Below, piece after piece: positions 52,395 to 61,299 of a stretch of 64,000 nt of DNA (position 1 is the stretch's first letter; every line of letters begins with the position of its first letter). The DNA is from Paucidesulfovibrio longus DSM 6739. Its GTDB lineage: Bacteria > Desulfobacterota > Desulfovibrionia > Desulfovibrionales > Desulfovibrionaceae. The position numbers and the translations under genes were made by a program. Under the pieces are notes generated by a model. The model did no database searches. It had not been told where the DNA came from and saw only the letters and a program-made list of their open reading frames with translations. The stretch covers positions 1 to 64,000 of the forward strand of contig NZ_ATVA01000015.1 in assembly GCF_000420485.1 (NCBI RefSeq). The letters are read 5' to 3'.

Positions 52395-52869
52395 GCGCTT
52401 CATCCTTCGGCAAGAACGCGCCCGCCCCGAAATCGAACCGCTCCCGCGCCAACGCGAAGCGGTCCACGTTTCGCAGCAACGCCTCGTAGAACGGCGCGAT
52501 TTCGGCAAAGGATGTCAGCGTCAGACGGCGGCGGAGGATGTCGAGGCATTCCGGGAGCATGGCCTTCCAATACTCCGCGCGCACGCCCCGGCCCATGTAG
52601 GTGGCGAACACCCAGGTCACGGTCTCGACGAAGCTTCGCACGTCGTATAGCTGGAACACGGAATCCATATAACGGAAATGATTCGCAAGATTGTCCTGCA
52701 TCATTGCTGAAAGATGTTCGGGATAATAGGCGGATCGCGCGCCTCGCTCGGCCATGACCGCTTCCAGCTCGGCCTGCACGCTCCCCCGCGCCGCGGCGTA
52801 TTCCAGCGCCGCCTCCGCTCCAGGCTGGCGCAGCACTCCGAATTCCTTCAACAACATCTCGTCCGGCAT
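52384..52869 (-). CDS. Helical protein of unknown function, first gene of the B12-sensor operon
   Basis: 161 residues with a strong AAGGAGGAG before ATG 52869. All-helical: SAYYPEHLSAMMQDNLANHF, RYMDSVFQLYDVRSFVETVT, MGRGVRAEYWKAMLPECLDI. It has many Tyr, Phe and Trp residues and no membrane segment. I cannot name the family; the pattern would suit a partner or regulator of the B12-binding protein, with which it overlaps. Confidence 0.7.
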   Translation of the reverse strand: MPDEMLLKEFGVLRQPGAEAALEYAAARGSVQAELEAVMAERGARSAYYPEHLSAMMQDNLANHFRYMDSVFQLYDVRSFVETVTWVFATYMGRGVRAEYWKAMLPECLDILRRRLTLTSFAEIAPFYEALLRNVDRFALARERFDFGAGAFLPKDEAHEA

Positions 52870-53011
52870 GTCGCTCCTCCTTCAATGCCGAGATTATACT
52901 ACCTATTATCAATTATCGCAGCAAGACTCTCGAACAAAGGTACAATTGACAACCCGGCCAGCTCTACATACTTTCCCTTCCCCATCGATCACCCTTTCCG
53001 GGACAGCAACT

Positions 53012-53797
53012 ATGCCGGACGCAAAACACATCCGCACCGTCATCGTGGACGACGAACCGCCCGCTCTGGGCCAGCTGGAATATCTGCTTTCCAGGTTCGA
53101 GGACGTCGAGCTTGCCGCAGCCGTGGATTCCGGACCGGACGCGCCCGAAATCATCCTGCGCGAACAACCCGACCTCGTATTCCTGGACATCGAGATGCCC
53201 GGCAAGAACGGCTTCCAGGTGCTCAAGGAAGTCATGAGCATGGCGAAACCGCCGCTGGTGGTCTTTGCCACGGCCTTTGACGAGCACGCCATTCGCGCTT
53301 TCGAGGAAAACACCGTGGATTACGTGCTCAAGCCCATTTCCGTGCAGCGCCTGGAGAAAACCCTGGAAAGGGTCCGCGCGCTGCTCGAACGCCCCCGCCA
53401 GGACGCCCCGGACAGGAGCCTGGAGGCGCTGCTTGCCAAAATGGGCCTGGGGCCGGGCATGGTCCGCATCCAGGCCGAAGACGCGGGCAGGAACATCCTG
53501 CTGACCCCGGACGAAGTTCTCTATTTCAGCTGCCAGGACCGCCGCGTTGTCGCGCACACTCCGGACAACGCCTACAGCTGCCCCAGCGAGGCCACCCTTG
53601 AGAAGATCGAGGAACGCCTAGCCGGAGCAGGCTTCTTTCGGGCAAACCGCTCAGAGCTGATCAACCTCGACTACGTGCGCGGCTATTCCCCCTGGCTCAA
53701 CGGCAAGTACGTGATCACCATGCGGCATCGCGAAGCCGTGGAAATCGTGCTCAGCAAGAGCCGGGTCAAGGATTTCAAAACCCTCCTCGGCATCTGA
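53012..53797 (+). CDS. LytTR-family response regulator
   Basis: 261 residues. Receiver domain: VIVDDEPPALGQLEYLL, phospho-acceptor D59 in LVFLDIEMPGKNG, VFATAFDEHAIRAFEEN, DYVLKPIS. LytTR DNA-binding domain (about 150-260): ILLTPDEVLYFSCQDRRVVA, FFRANRSELINLDYVRGYSP, YVITMRHREAVEIVLSKSRV. The pair with the LytS-type kinase 31 bp downstream and a CstA gene behind matches systems that sense pyruvate or related nutrients and switch on uptake (BtsSR, YpdAB, LytST). Confidence 0.92.
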   Translation: MPDAKHIRTVIVDDEPPALGQLEYLLSRFEDVELAAAVDSGPDAPEIILREQPDLVFLDIEMPGKNGFQVLKEVMSMAKPPLVVFATAFDEHAIRAFEENTVDYVLKPISVQRLEKTLERVRALLERPRQDAPDRSLEALLAKMGLGPGMVRIQAEDAGRNILLTPDEVLYFSCQDRRVVAHTPDNAYSCPSEATLEKIEERLAGAGFFRANRSELINLDYVRGYSPWLNGKYVITMRHREAVEIVLSKSRVKDFKTLLGI

Positions 53798-53828
53798 CCG
53801 CCCTCGCCCCCCCAACAAGGCAAGCACC

Positions 53829-55577
53829 GTGAAAGCCCTCGAAATCGTCATCATCCTTGCGGAACGCTTCGGCCTGCTGGCCGGGGCCGTGTTTCTCCTG
53901 CTCACCTTCGCGCCGGTACGCAAATTCGGCTTCGCCCGGCGGCAGAACAAGAACAAGACCCTGATCCTCATCCTCTTTTTCGGGGCCTTCGGCATCGTCG
54001 GCACCTACACGGGCAACTCCGTGTTCCAGTCCGTGGCCAACCTGAGGGCCATGGCCGTAATCACGGGCGGCCTTTTCGGCGGGCCGGTCGTGGGCATCGG
54101 CGCGGGACTCATCGCGGGCCTGCACCGGGTGCTTTTCGACCTGCACGGCTTCAGCGCCGTTCCCTGCGGTCTGGCGACCTTCCTCGAAGGCGCGACAGCG
54201 GGCTACATCTCCTACCGCATCGGCCAGCGGGCCATGACCTGGCAGATCGCCGCGCCCCTGGCCATCGTGGGCGAATCCTGCCACATGCTTCTCGTCCTGG
54301 CACTGTCCCGCCCCTTCAGCGAGGCGCTGCGGCTCGTGGAGGTCATCGCTCCGCCCATGATCATCATCAACGCCCTGGGCGCGGCCCTTTTCGTGGAACT
54401 GATCAACGTCTTCTTCCAGGACCGGGAAAAACGGGAATCCCTGCACGCGCAACAGATTCTGGACATCGCGAACATGACCGTGAGCCACCTGCGTTCCGGC
54501 CTCAATCTCGAATCGGCCCGGCAGACCGCCCTGATCCTGCATACCCACGTGCGCCTCGCGGCCGTGGCCATCACGGACACGCGCAACGTGCTCGCCCACG
54601 TGGGCGAGGGGGACGACCACCACCTGCCCGCCTCGCCCATCAAGACCGAAGCCACGCGCGAGGTGCTGCGCACCGGCGGACCCCGCTTCATCACGGACCG
54701 AGGCGGCATCGGCTGCGACGTGGCCGACTGCCCGCACACCAGCGCCATCATCGTGCCCCTGACCAAGGCCGGGCTGATCGTGGGCACGCTCAAATTCTAC
54801 GGCAGCGAGACGACCCCCCTGAACAACACGCTCTACGAGCTGGGCAAGGGCCTGGGCAACCTATTTTCCACCCAGCTGGAGCTGGAGGATCTGCGCATCA
54901 AGGAACACATGCTCGCCCATGCCGAAATCCGCAGGCTCCAGGCCCAGATCAACCCGCACTTCCTCTTCAACTCCCTGAACACCATCAGCGCCTTCTGCCG
55001 CACCAACGCGGAAAAGGCCCAGGAGCTGATGACCGATCTTTCCTTATACATGCGCAAAAACCTGGACTCTAGCCGGGGATTCATTCCCCTTTCGGACGAA
55101 TTGGCCCAGGTCCGCTCCTACCTGACCATCGAGAAGGCCCGTTTCGGCGAGCGCATCAACGTGGAATGGTGCATCGACGAGACGCTGACCAGCTGGCCCA
55201 TCCCGCCGCTGATCATCCAGCCTCTGGTGGAGAACTGCATCCGTCACGGCTTCACCAACAAGGTTCGCGGCGCCCTGGTGATCATCCGGGCGGAGAAACG
55301 GGACGGCCTGCTGCACGTGGCCGTGGAGGACAACGGCGGCGGCATGGACGAGGCCAAGGTCCGCTCGCTGCTCAAGAAGTCCGAGCTGGAATCCTGCCGC
55401 GAGGGCATCGGCGTTCGCAACTGCGCGCAGCGCCTGGAGCAGATCTACGGACCGGAATACTCTCTGAGCATCAGCAGCACGCCGGGCCAGGGCACGCTCG
55501 TGAGCTTCGCCATCCCTCCCCGCCCCATGCGCGCCGCCATGGACCCAGCGCAGGACCGCTCCGCACCGACGGCCTGA
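53829..55577 (+). CDS. LytS-type sensor histidine kinase
   Basis: 582 residues, GTG start with AAGG upstream. The N-terminal 5TM-5TMR_LYT receptor (about 1-190) shows NSVFQSVANLRAMAVITGGL and GPVVGIGAGLIAGLHR. A GAF-like domain (about 215-345) follows, then the His_kinase domain with H377 in AQINPHFLFNSLNTISAFCR and a HATPase domain with VENCIRHGFTNKVRG and GIGVRNCAQRLEQIYG. It partners the LytTR regulator and probably responds to an extracellular metabolite. Confidence 0.93.
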   Translation: MKALEIVIILAERFGLLAGAVFLLLTFAPVRKFGFARRQNKNKTLILILFFGAFGIVGTYTGNSVFQSVANLRAMAVITGGLFGGPVVGIGAGLIAGLHRVLFDLHGFSAVPCGLATFLEGATAGYISYRIGQRAMTWQIAAPLAIVGESCHMLLVLALSRPFSEALRLVEVIAPPMIIINALGAALFVELINVFFQDREKRESLHAQQILDIANMTVSHLRSGLNLESARQTALILHTHVRLAAVAITDTRNVLAHVGEGDDHHLPASPIKTEATREVLRTGGPRFITDRGGIGCDVADCPHTSAIIVPLTKAGLIVGTLKFYGSETTPLNNTLYELGKGLGNLFSTQLELEDLRIKEHMLAHAEIRRLQAQINPHFLFNSLNTISAFCRTNAEKAQELMTDLSLYMRKNLDSSRGFIPLSDELAQVRSYLTIEKARFGERINVEWCIDETLTSWPIPPLIIQPLVENCIRHGFTNKVRGALVIIRAEKRDGLLHVAVEDNGGGMDEAKVRSLLKKSELESCREGIGVRNCAQRLEQIYGPEYSLSISSTPGQGTLVSFAIPPRPMRAAMDPAQDRSAPTA

Positions 55578-55739
55578 AGCGCTTCGGCCTTCCGGGGCCG
55601 GAACGATTCGTCGGACGTCGAAGGCATTTCAGGCAAGGAAACGGTCATCTGAAGCGGACCGCATTGCAGCGGTCAAGACCAGGATCTAGACCTCCCGAAA
55701 AGAACCATGGGTTCTCCATCAATCTTTCGGAGGTTAGAC

Positions 55740-57161
55740 ATGCTCTTCTTTCTCTTTTGCGTCGGCCTGCTCATCGCGGGCTACTTCACCTACGGCGTCT
55801 TCGTCGAAAAGGTCTTCGGCATCGAGCCGAACCGGACCACCCCGGCGTATGCCCTGGAAGACGGCATCGACTACACGCCCATGCCGAAATGGAAGCTGAT
55901 CTTCATCCAGGTGCTGGACATCGCCGGCATCGGCCCCATCTTCGGTCCCATCCTGGGCGCGCTCTACGGCCCCGTCGCCCTGATCTGGATCGTCATCGGC
56001 TGCATCTTCGCAGGCGCGGTCCACGACTACTTCTCCGGCATGCTCTCCGTGCGCAACAAGGGCGCGAGCATCCCCGAGGTGGTCGGCGAATACATGGGCA
56101 TGTCCGCCCGCCAGGTCATGCGGATCTTCTCCTTCGTGCTGCTGATGCTCGTGGGCGTGGTCTTCGTGCTCAGCCCGGCCAAGCTGCTCAACGGCATCAC
56201 CGGCATCGACACCCCGATCCTGGTGGCGGTCATCTTCGCCTACTACTTCCTGGCCACGATCCTGCCCATCGACAAGATCATCGGCCGCATCTACCCGCTG
56301 CTCGGCCTGCTGCTGCTGAGCATGACCACGGCCCTGGCCGTGGCGCTGTTCGTCAGCCCCCACGCCATCCTGCCGACCCTGGACTTCGCCACCAACTTCC
56401 ACCCGGCGGACAAGCCCATCTGGCCCCTGCTGTTCATCACCATCTCCTGCTCTGCCCTTTCCGGCTTCCATTCCACCCAGTCGCCGCTCATGGCCCGCTG
56501 CGTCAAGAACGAACGGGAAGGCCGCTCCGTGTTCTACGGCTCCATGATCATCGAGGGCATCATCGGCCTGATCTGGTGCACCCTGGGCCTGTCCTTCTAC
56601 GACAACCCCCAGGCCCTCCAGGCCGTGATCAGCGCCGGATCCCCGGCAGCCGTGGTCGCGGAGGTGTCCAACTCGCTGCTCGGCGCGGTCGGCGGCACCC
56701 TGGCCATCATCGCGGTCATCGTCCTGCCCATCACCAGCGGCGACACCGCGTTCCGCTCCACCCGGCTGATCGTGGCCGAGACCTTCAAGATGGAACAGAG
56801 CAAGGCTTCCAAGCGTCTTTTGATCGCCGTGCCCCTGTTCGTCCTGGGCTACATCATCTCCACCCAGAACTTCTCGACCATCTGGCGCTACTTCGGCTTC
56901 GCCAACCAGAGCCTGGCCGCCCTGGTCCTGTGGACCTCCGCGGTGTATCTGGCCCAGCGCGGCAAGCTGCACTGGATCGCCACGGTTCCCGCGACCTTCA
57001 TGACCGCGGTCTGCGTGGCCTTCATCGCCAGCGCCCAGATCGGCTTCAACCTGGACTTCACCACTTCCACGGTCATCGGCGTGGTCTTTGCCGCGGCGTC
57101 CTTCATCCTCTTCATGGTCAAGTACGCCCACGGCGGAAAGCTCGCGTCCGACAACGCCTGA
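55740..57161 (+). CDS. cstA: CstA-family carbon-starvation/pyruvate transporter, short form
   Basis: 473 residues; ATG 55740 with GGAGG at good spacing. About 12-13 membrane spans. Family blocks: PNRTTPAYALEDGIDYTPMPKW, GPIFGPILGALYGP, HDYFSGMLSVRNKGASIPEV, FHSTQSPLMARC, ITSGDTAFRSTRLIVAE. E. coli CstA has about 700 residues; this shorter version is the common form outside enterics. CstA and BtsT proteins import pyruvate or peptides. The LytS/LytTR pair upstream is the likely regulator. Confidence 0.92.
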   Translation: MLFFLFCVGLLIAGYFTYGVFVEKVFGIEPNRTTPAYALEDGIDYTPMPKWKLIFIQVLDIAGIGPIFGPILGALYGPVALIWIVIGCIFAGAVHDYFSGMLSVRNKGASIPEVVGEYMGMSARQVMRIFSFVLLMLVGVVFVLSPAKLLNGITGIDTPILVAVIFAYYFLATILPIDKIIGRIYPLLGLLLLSMTTALAVALFVSPHAILPTLDFATNFHPADKPIWPLLFITISCSALSGFHSTQSPLMARCVKNEREGRSVFYGSMIIEGIIGLIWCTLGLSFYDNPQALQAVISAGSPAAVVAEVSNSLLGAVGGTLAIIAVIVLPITSGDTAFRSTRLIVAETFKMEQSKASKRLLIAVPLFVLGYIISTQNFSTIWRYFGFANQSLAALVLWTSAVYLAQRGKLHWIATVPATFMTAVCVAFIASAQIGFNLDFTTSTVIGVVFAAASFILFMVKYAHGGKLASDNA

Positions 57162-57190
57162 CGCTGCTCCGCACCGAATTCCGAAAACGA

Positions 57191-57217
57191 AAAGGGCCGG
57201 CATGATGCCGGCCCTTT
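57191..57217. terminator. Bidirectional terminator between cstA and the SDR gene
   Basis: AAAGGGCCGGCAT and ATGCCGGCCCTTT form a 13-bp perfect stem with T-rich flanks on both strands. Confidence 0.88.
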
Positions 57218-57253
57218 CTCTTTTCCGTTTCCGGACAGCAGGCAGGAGCAAGA

Positions 57254-58135
57254 TCAGGAGGCTTCGCGCCCGAGCGTTGCGGCGCGTTCGCGATAATGCG
57301 CGGCCAGCGTCCAGCTGCCGAAGGTCGGCGCGACCATGTCCCGGCTGAAGACCGTGAGGAAGAACTCCAGAGGTCCGTACACGGAGAGCGGCGTCAGGCG
57401 GCGCAGCAGCCAGAGCAGCGGAGGAACGAGCCAAAGGGGCAGGAAGGAAATGCGCACGGGCTTGCCCAGTGCGGCGAACGCGGCCCCGGCCATCTCGTCG
57501 TGGCGCAGAACCTCCGGCCCGCCCACGGTCCGTTCGGGTTCGGCGTCCCGCAGCTGGCGCACGCAGGCCTCGGCCAGATCCGAACCATGCACCGGGTTGG
57601 CCCGGAAGCTCCCGTCGCCGAAGAGCCAGACCCGCCCGCACCCGGCCAGCCGCAGCAGGTCGTCCATGTCCGAGAAAAACCCCGTCGGTCGGACCACGCA
57701 GCCCTGAATCGGGGCGGCGCGCAGCTCCTCCACGAAGCGCTCCTTGGCGGCTGTGATGGCCAGATGCCGCAGGCGGTCGCCGTGCAGCACCGAAACATAG
57801 AGGAAACGCTTTGCTCCGGCCCGCAACGCCTCGTCCAGCAGGTTGCGGTTGCCCCGGTAATCCACGTCCATGTAGGTCAGGCCGTCCTTCTGCCGGGTGA
57901 TGCCCACGCTGCTGAAGATCCAGTCCACGCCGTCGCAGACCCCTTGCAGGGTTTCAGGCCGGGTGACCTCGGCCACGACCCGCTCGTCCGAAACCTCCCG
58001 CAGCAGATCGGCCTGCTCCGGGGTGCGGACGAGCACCCGAACGCGGTAGCCCTGCCGGTGCAGCTCCCGGACGACGTGCCCGCCGAGATAGCCGCTCGCC
58101 CCAGCCACCAGCACCATTTCAGCACGCCCGGCCAT
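57254..58135 (-). CDS. NAD(P)-binding SDR-family protein (atypical, NmrA/complex-I-assembly type)
   Basis: 293 residues. Rossmann start VLVAGASGYLGGHVVRELHR (GASGYLG), then VRVLVRTPEQ, a TRPETLQGVCDGVDWIFSSVG substrate entry region, and KRFLYVSVLHGDRL. The catalytic Tyr-x-x-x-Lys is not evident, which is typical of atypical SDRs that act as sensors or assembly factors. A hydrophobic region near 230-260 (FLPLWLVPPLLWLLRR) may touch membrane. Last gene of the aroK-trk-aroC operon, 9 bp after aroC. Confidence 0.85.
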   Translation of the reverse strand: MAGRAEMVLVAGASGYLGGHVVRELHRQGYRVRVLVRTPEQADLLREVSDERVVAEVTRPETLQGVCDGVDWIFSSVGITRQKDGLTYMDVDYRGNRNLLDEALRAGAKRFLYVSVLHGDRLRHLAITAAKERFVEELRAAPIQGCVVRPTGFFSDMDDLLRLAGCGRVWLFGDGSFRANPVHGSDLAEACVRQLRDAEPERTVGGPEVLRHDEMAGAAFAALGKPVRISFLPLWLVPPLLWLLRRLTPLSVYGPLEFFLTVFSRDMVAPTFGSWTLAAHYRERAATLGREAS

Positions 58136-58144
58136 GACCGGGCC

Positions 58145-59215
58145 TTACCGCTCGCGCCCGAGCCGCCGATCCAGCAGCAGCAGGTCGGCCAGGACCAGGG
58201 CGGCCATGGCCTTGAGCACGGGGACGATGCGGGGAATGGCCGCGATGTCGTGCCGCCCGCCGATCTGAATCGTGGTCTCGCTTCCGTCGGTGGTCACGGT
58301 CCGCTGCTGCAGCGCGATGGAGGGAATGGGTTTGACCGCCGCCCGGACGACCACGTCCTGGCCGGAAGAAATACCGCCGAGCACGCCGCCCGCGTTGTTG
58401 GAAAGAAATCCGTCCGGGGTCATGGGGTCGTTGTTCTCGGAACCGAGCATGCGCGCCGCGGCGAAGCCCGCGCCGATCTCCACGCCCTTGACCGCGCCCA
58501 CGCTCATGAGCGCCCCGGCCAGCCGCGCGTCGAGCTTGCCGAACACGGGTTCGCCCAGGCCCGGCGGCAATCCCACGGCCCGCACCTCGACCACGCCGCC
58601 CAGGGTGTCGCCCCGCTTCTTGACCTCCAGCACCCGCTCCTCCCAACGCTCGGCGTCGCGGGGGCCGGCGGCGAAGAACGGACGCTCCTGGGCTTCGATC
58701 CAGTCGCGGGGATCGTCGAGCCGGGCCGGAATGCCTCCGAGTTCCACGGTGTAGGCATGCACGGCGATGCCCTCGGCCAGGAGGAGCTGCTGGGCAACGG
58801 CGCCGCCCGCAACGCGCGACACGGTTTCCCGGCCGGAAGAGCGGCCGCCGCCGCGATAGTCGCGCAGGCCGAACTTGGCCTGGAATCCGAAATCCGCATG
58901 CCCAGGCCGGAACACGTCCTTGATCTTGGAATAGTCCCGCGAACGCTGGTCCTCGTTGGCGATGTGGAAGCCGATGGGCGTTCCCGTGGTCACGCCCTCG
59001 AACACGCCCGAAAGCAGCCGCACGGAGTCGGACTCCTTGCGCGCCGTGGAGGCCGGGCCTTGGCCGGGCTTGCGCCGGTCCAGTTCGGCCTGGATCGCGG
59101 CCTCGTCCAGGGGGATGCCCGCCGGGCAGCCGTCGATGACCCCGCCCAGGCCGGGACCGTGGGATTCGCCGTAGGTGGTCAGCCGGAAGATCTCGCCGAA
59201 AGTATTGCCGCTCAT
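58145..59215 (-). CDS. aroC: Chorismate synthase
   Basis: 356 residues, full length. Signature near the start GESHGPGLGGVIDGCPAG, FMN-binding RGGGRSSGRETVSRVAGGA, and SNNAGGVLGGISSGQD. It converts EPSP to chorismate with reduced FMN. The start lies 3 bp after the trkA stop, so an aromatic-pathway enzyme is coupled to the potassium-uptake genes. Confidence 0.97.
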   Translation of the reverse strand: MSGNTFGEIFRLTTYGESHGPGLGGVIDGCPAGIPLDEAAIQAELDRRKPGQGPASTARKESDSVRLLSGVFEGVTTGTPIGFHIANEDQRSRDYSKIKDVFRPGHADFGFQAKFGLRDYRGGGRSSGRETVSRVAGGAVAQQLLLAEGIAVHAYTVELGGIPARLDDPRDWIEAQERPFFAAGPRDAERWEERVLEVKKRGDTLGGVVEVRAVGLPPGLGEPVFGKLDARLAGALMSVGAVKGVEIGAGFAAARMLGSENNDPMTPDGFLSNNAGGVLGGISSGQDVVVRAAVKPIPSIALQQRTVTTDGSETTIQIGGRHDIAAIPRIVPVLKAMAALVLADLLLLDRRLGRER

Positions 59216-59218
59216 CGC

Positions 59219-59875
59219 TTACCCCGTCACCTTGATGACGTCCTCGGCATCGCCGAGAACCACGAGTACGTCGCCCTTGTTCAAGGGTTCGTCGGCGCTG
59301 GGCACGAAGCTGAACCGCCGTTCCCCGACACGCTTCCAGGCCACGACCTGGGCGCGGCGGCTGGCCGGCAGCTGAAGCTCGCGCAGCGTCTTGCCGCTCC
59401 ACTTCTCCACCACGACCTCGCGCACGAGCACGCCCTCGCCCAGGGCGAGGTAGTCGAGCAGGCCGGGCACGGCCAGTCTGTGGGCCAATTGGCGGGCCAC
59501 GAACTGCTCCGGAAAGACGACGAAGTCCACGCCGAGACGCTTGAGCACCTTCTCGTGCTCGGGGCTCACGGCCTTGACCCAGATGTTGTCCACGCCGAGA
59601 TCCTGAAGGTTCAGGGCCACCAGGATGCTGGCCTCCATGGAACGGCCGATGGACACGACCACGTAGTCGAAATCCTTGAAGCCCAGTTGTTCCAGGGCCT
59701 TCTTGTCCGTTCCGTCGGCCTGGAAGACCTGGGTCAGCTTTTCCTGGGCATGGCGCACCCGGCCGCCGTCCATGTCCACGCCGACCACGTCGTGCCCCAG
59801 CTCCGCCAGGGCCTCGCCCAGCGAGAACCCGAACTTGCCGAGCCCCACGATGCCGACTTCGATTCGCTTGCTCAT
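59219..59875 (-). CDS. trkA: Potassium-uptake regulatory subunit TrkA/KtrA
   Basis: 218 residues with one RCK_N domain (VGIVGLGKFGFSLGEALAEL; NAD(H)/nucleotide fold G-L-G-x-x-G, VVGVDMD) and one RCK_C domain (about 135-218). The single-RCK layout is that of KtrA rather than the double TrkA of E. coli. It gates the TrkH-type channel encoded 12 bp upstream in the operon. Confidence 0.93.
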   Translation of the reverse strand: MSKRIEVGIVGLGKFGFSLGEALAELGHDVVGVDMDGGRVRHAQEKLTQVFQADGTDKKALEQLGFKDFDYVVVSIGRSMEASILVALNLQDLGVDNIWVKAVSPEHEKVLKRLGVDFVVFPEQFVARQLAHRLAVPGLLDYLALGEGVLVREVVVEKWSGKTLRELQLPASRRAQVVAWKRVGERRFSFVPSADEPLNKGDVLVVLGDAEDVIKVTG

Positions 59876-59887
59876 GGCGTCTCCCCC

Positions 59888-61255
59888 CTACCCCAGGGGC
59901 AGGTCTTTCTCAGGAATTTGATAGCGGGGCAGCTCCTGCCAGCTCGCCAGGGCCGACAGCAGCCAGATCGGGCCGAGACGGCCGACCATCATCAGGAGAA
60001 TGCCCACGGTCCGCCCCACCGGCGAGAGCGTGCCGGTCATGCCCGTCGTCAGGCCAACGGTGCCGAATGCGGACATGGCCTCGAACATGGTTTCCAGAAA
60101 TATGCCGCGGGCCTGGTCGTGGGGGGCGTCTCCGCCCTCCGTGATGTTCAGGGCCAGGGTCGCCGCGCAGACCAGCACTCCGGCCAGGACAACCAGGGTG
60201 AAGGCCCGGCTCATGGCCTGGCGGTCCAGGGCGAAGCGTCCCACGCGGACCTGCTCGCCGCCCCGGAACTGCGTGACGATGAACCCCCACATCACGCGGG
60301 CCGTGGTCGTCTTCACGCCTCCCGCGCAGGAACCGGGCGAGCCGCCCACGAACATCAAGCCGATCATGAACAGCAGGGAGACGTTGGTCATGCCCCCGAT
60401 GTCCACGGTATTGAACCCGGCGGTGCGGCAGGAAACGGACTGGAAAAGCGCAGAAAGCAGAGCCTCGCTCCAGGAGCCGACCTGATAGCCGCCCATTTCC
60501 TCAGCTGCGAAGATGGCCACGGTGCCCGCCGCCACCAGGAAAAGACTGGTGGAAAGCACGATGCCCGTGTGCCAGGAAAGACGCGGCTTGGCCGTGATCC
60601 GGCCGCGCAGCGCGATGCGCTTGCGGATGTAGATCGAGCAGTCGTGCAGGACGTAGAATCCGAGGCCGCCCAGGGTGATCAAAATGATGAAGGCCAAGTT
60701 CACGCCCCAGTTGGTGCGCCACTGCATCAAGCTGTCCTGGTACAGTCCGAACCCCGCGTTGCAGAAGGCGGAAACGGAATGGAACAGCGCGGACCAGGGG
60801 CCGAAGCCCACGGGATCGAGAGCATAAAGCGTCAGCGCCCCCACGGATTCCACGAACAGCGTGCCGATGACCACGCGCACCAGGAACTGCGAAAGCTTGA
60901 AGGAGGGATCGTGCAGCAGGGTCTTGCTCACGGCCAGACGGTCCGTGAGGGAGACGCGGCGGCCCAGCAGAAAGAAGACCAGGCTGGAATAGGTCATCAC
61001 GCCCAGTCCGCCGAGCTGGATGAGCACGAGAATCACGCCCTGGCCGAAGGTCGTGAAGTACGAGCCCGTATCCACCACCACGAGCCCCGTGACGCAGACC
61101 GCCGAGGTGGCCGTGAAGAGCGCGTCGAGACGGCTCAAGGGGGCAACGCCGGGCATTCGGGCCGTATCCAGGTGCAGGAGAAAACCGCCCACCAGAATGG
61201 CCACGATGAAAAACCATACGGGCAGCCAAAAGGGCGTGAGCAATTTGGAGCGCAT
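59888..61255 (-). CDS. trkH: Potassium-uptake membrane subunit TrkH/KtrB
   Basis: 455 residues with four M1-P-M2 repeats; selectivity-filter-like loops are visible in TSAVCVTGLVVVDTGSYFT, SAFCNAGFGLYQDS, SCRTAGFNTVDIGG and SAFGTVGLTTGMTG. Length and loops match KtrB. Together with the following RCK protein it forms a Na+- or nucleotide-regulated K+ channel/transporter. Confidence 0.94.
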   Translation of the reverse strand: MRSKLLTPFWLPVWFFIVAILVGGFLLHLDTARMPGVAPLSRLDALFTATSAVCVTGLVVVDTGSYFTTFGQGVILVLIQLGGLGVMTYSSLVFFLLGRRVSLTDRLAVSKTLLHDPSFKLSQFLVRVVIGTLFVESVGALTLYALDPVGFGPWSALFHSVSAFCNAGFGLYQDSLMQWRTNWGVNLAFIILITLGGLGFYVLHDCSIYIRKRIALRGRITAKPRLSWHTGIVLSTSLFLVAAGTVAIFAAEEMGGYQVGSWSEALLSALFQSVSCRTAGFNTVDIGGMTNVSLLFMIGLMFVGGSPGSCAGGVKTTTARVMWGFIVTQFRGGEQVRVGRFALDRQAMSRAFTLVVLAGVLVCAATLALNITEGGDAPHDQARGIFLETMFEAMSAFGTVGLTTGMTGTLSPVGRTVGILLMMVGRLGPIWLLSALASWQELPRYQIPEKDLPLG

Positions 61256-61299
61256 AACGGCTTGTACTCTCCGTTCCGTGAAAGCTCAACCCGAAGGGG

